Part shown: in pieces, positions 5,649-5,868 of the stretch
Numbering within the stretch: the stretch's first letter is position 1
Layout: each line of letters opens with the position of its first letter
NCBI GenBank assembly: GCA_036272915.1
Contig: DATAXV010000023.1
Location: 1 to 5,868 of the forward strand
From: DATAXV01 sp036272915
GTDB lineage: Bacteria; Chloroflexota; Dormibacteria; Dormibacterales; Dormibacteraceae
Reading direction: 5' to 3'
DNA length: 5,868 nt
Notes under the pieces: generated by a model
The model's input: only the letters and a program-made list of their open reading frames with translations
The model's database searches: none
Told to the model about the DNA's origin: nothing
Translations under genes and position numbers: made by a program

Positions 5649-5868
5649 CGGACTCCTACGCTCGATCCCATCTGGGCGAGATCGAGGCCGCCCGGGCTCG
5701 CATCGCCGGCCACGTTCGCAGGACGCCGCTGCTCGCCACCGACCTCGACCCGTCCCTCCGCCTCAAGCCGGAGTGCCTCCAGGTGACGGGATCGTTCAAG
5801 CCCAGAGGCGCCTTCAACGCCGTCCTGCGGTTGAGGGAGCGGCAGCCTGAGGCGACCGGCGTGATCGC
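5645..5868 (+). CDS. PLP-dependent threonine/serine dehydratase family enzyme, N-terminal part
   Basis: GTG at 5645 overlaps the dtd stop (GTGA) and opens a frame of 74 full codons to the window end. The sequence has RRTPLL (25-30) and then LKPECLQVTGSFKPRGAF (40-57). TGSFKPRGA is the fold-type II PLP site, with Lys52 as the Schiff-base lysine. This matches threonine ammonia-lyase (IlvA/TdcB), serine dehydratase and serine racemase. Such enzymes convert threonine or serine to 2-oxoacids, and some racemise serine. The segment between TPLL and the PLP motif is about five residues shorter than I expect for the family. The substrate cannot be assigned without the C-terminal half, including whether an ACT regulatory domain exists. 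Translation is probably coupled to dtd. Confidence 0.85.
   Translation, partial: MTDSYARSHLGEIEAARARIAGHVRRTPLLATDLDPSLRLKPECLQVTGSFKPRGAFNAVLRLRERQPEATGVI

Overview
This high-GC window looks like bacterial chromosome, most likely from an actinobacterium (Actinomycetota). That assignment is an inference. It rests on strong G/C third-position bias in every gene, three GTG starts and one TTG start, 4-nt stop/start overlaps, a leaderless-type promoter of the TANNNT class, and a small actinobacterial-looking TPR-like protein. No rRNA or other direct taxonomic marker is present.

Left edge (1-484, all on the minus strand): the N-terminal 75 codons of an IS630-type transposase run off the window. 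About 180 nt with two short GC-rich palindromes follow, then a complete tRNA-Lys(CUU) gene with an encoded CCA end. The transposase lies just downstream of the tRNA 3' end.

Middle (485-2983, plus strand): across a short divergent promoter region lies a two-gene operon. It encodes a small PrgI-family membrane protein and a complete VirB4-type ATPase, overlapping as ATGA. These are the inner-membrane protein and motor ATPase of a type IV secretion or conjugation machine. No other T4SS component (VirB6, VirB8, VirD4, relaxase, cell-wall hydrolase) is in the window, and housekeeping-type genes follow at once. Whether this is an orphan module, a relic, or a system completed elsewhere is the main open question.

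Right part (3047-5868, plus strand): a stand-alone 161-aa TPR-like protein comes first. A 194-aa protein of unknown function follows and overlaps (TTGA) a monoacylglycerol-lipase-like alpha/beta hydrolase. Last is dtd (D-aminoacyl-tRNA deacylase), overlapping (GTGA) the start of a PLP-dependent threonine/serine dehydratase-type enzyme cut off by the window end. The dtd/dehydratase pair suggests a link between amino-acid dehydration or racemisation and clearance of D-aminoacyl-tRNA.

No CRISPR array, rRNA, riboswitch, replication origin or convincing intrinsic terminator was seen. No gene-free stretch exceeds 300 nt; the longest is about 180 nt, at 226-407.
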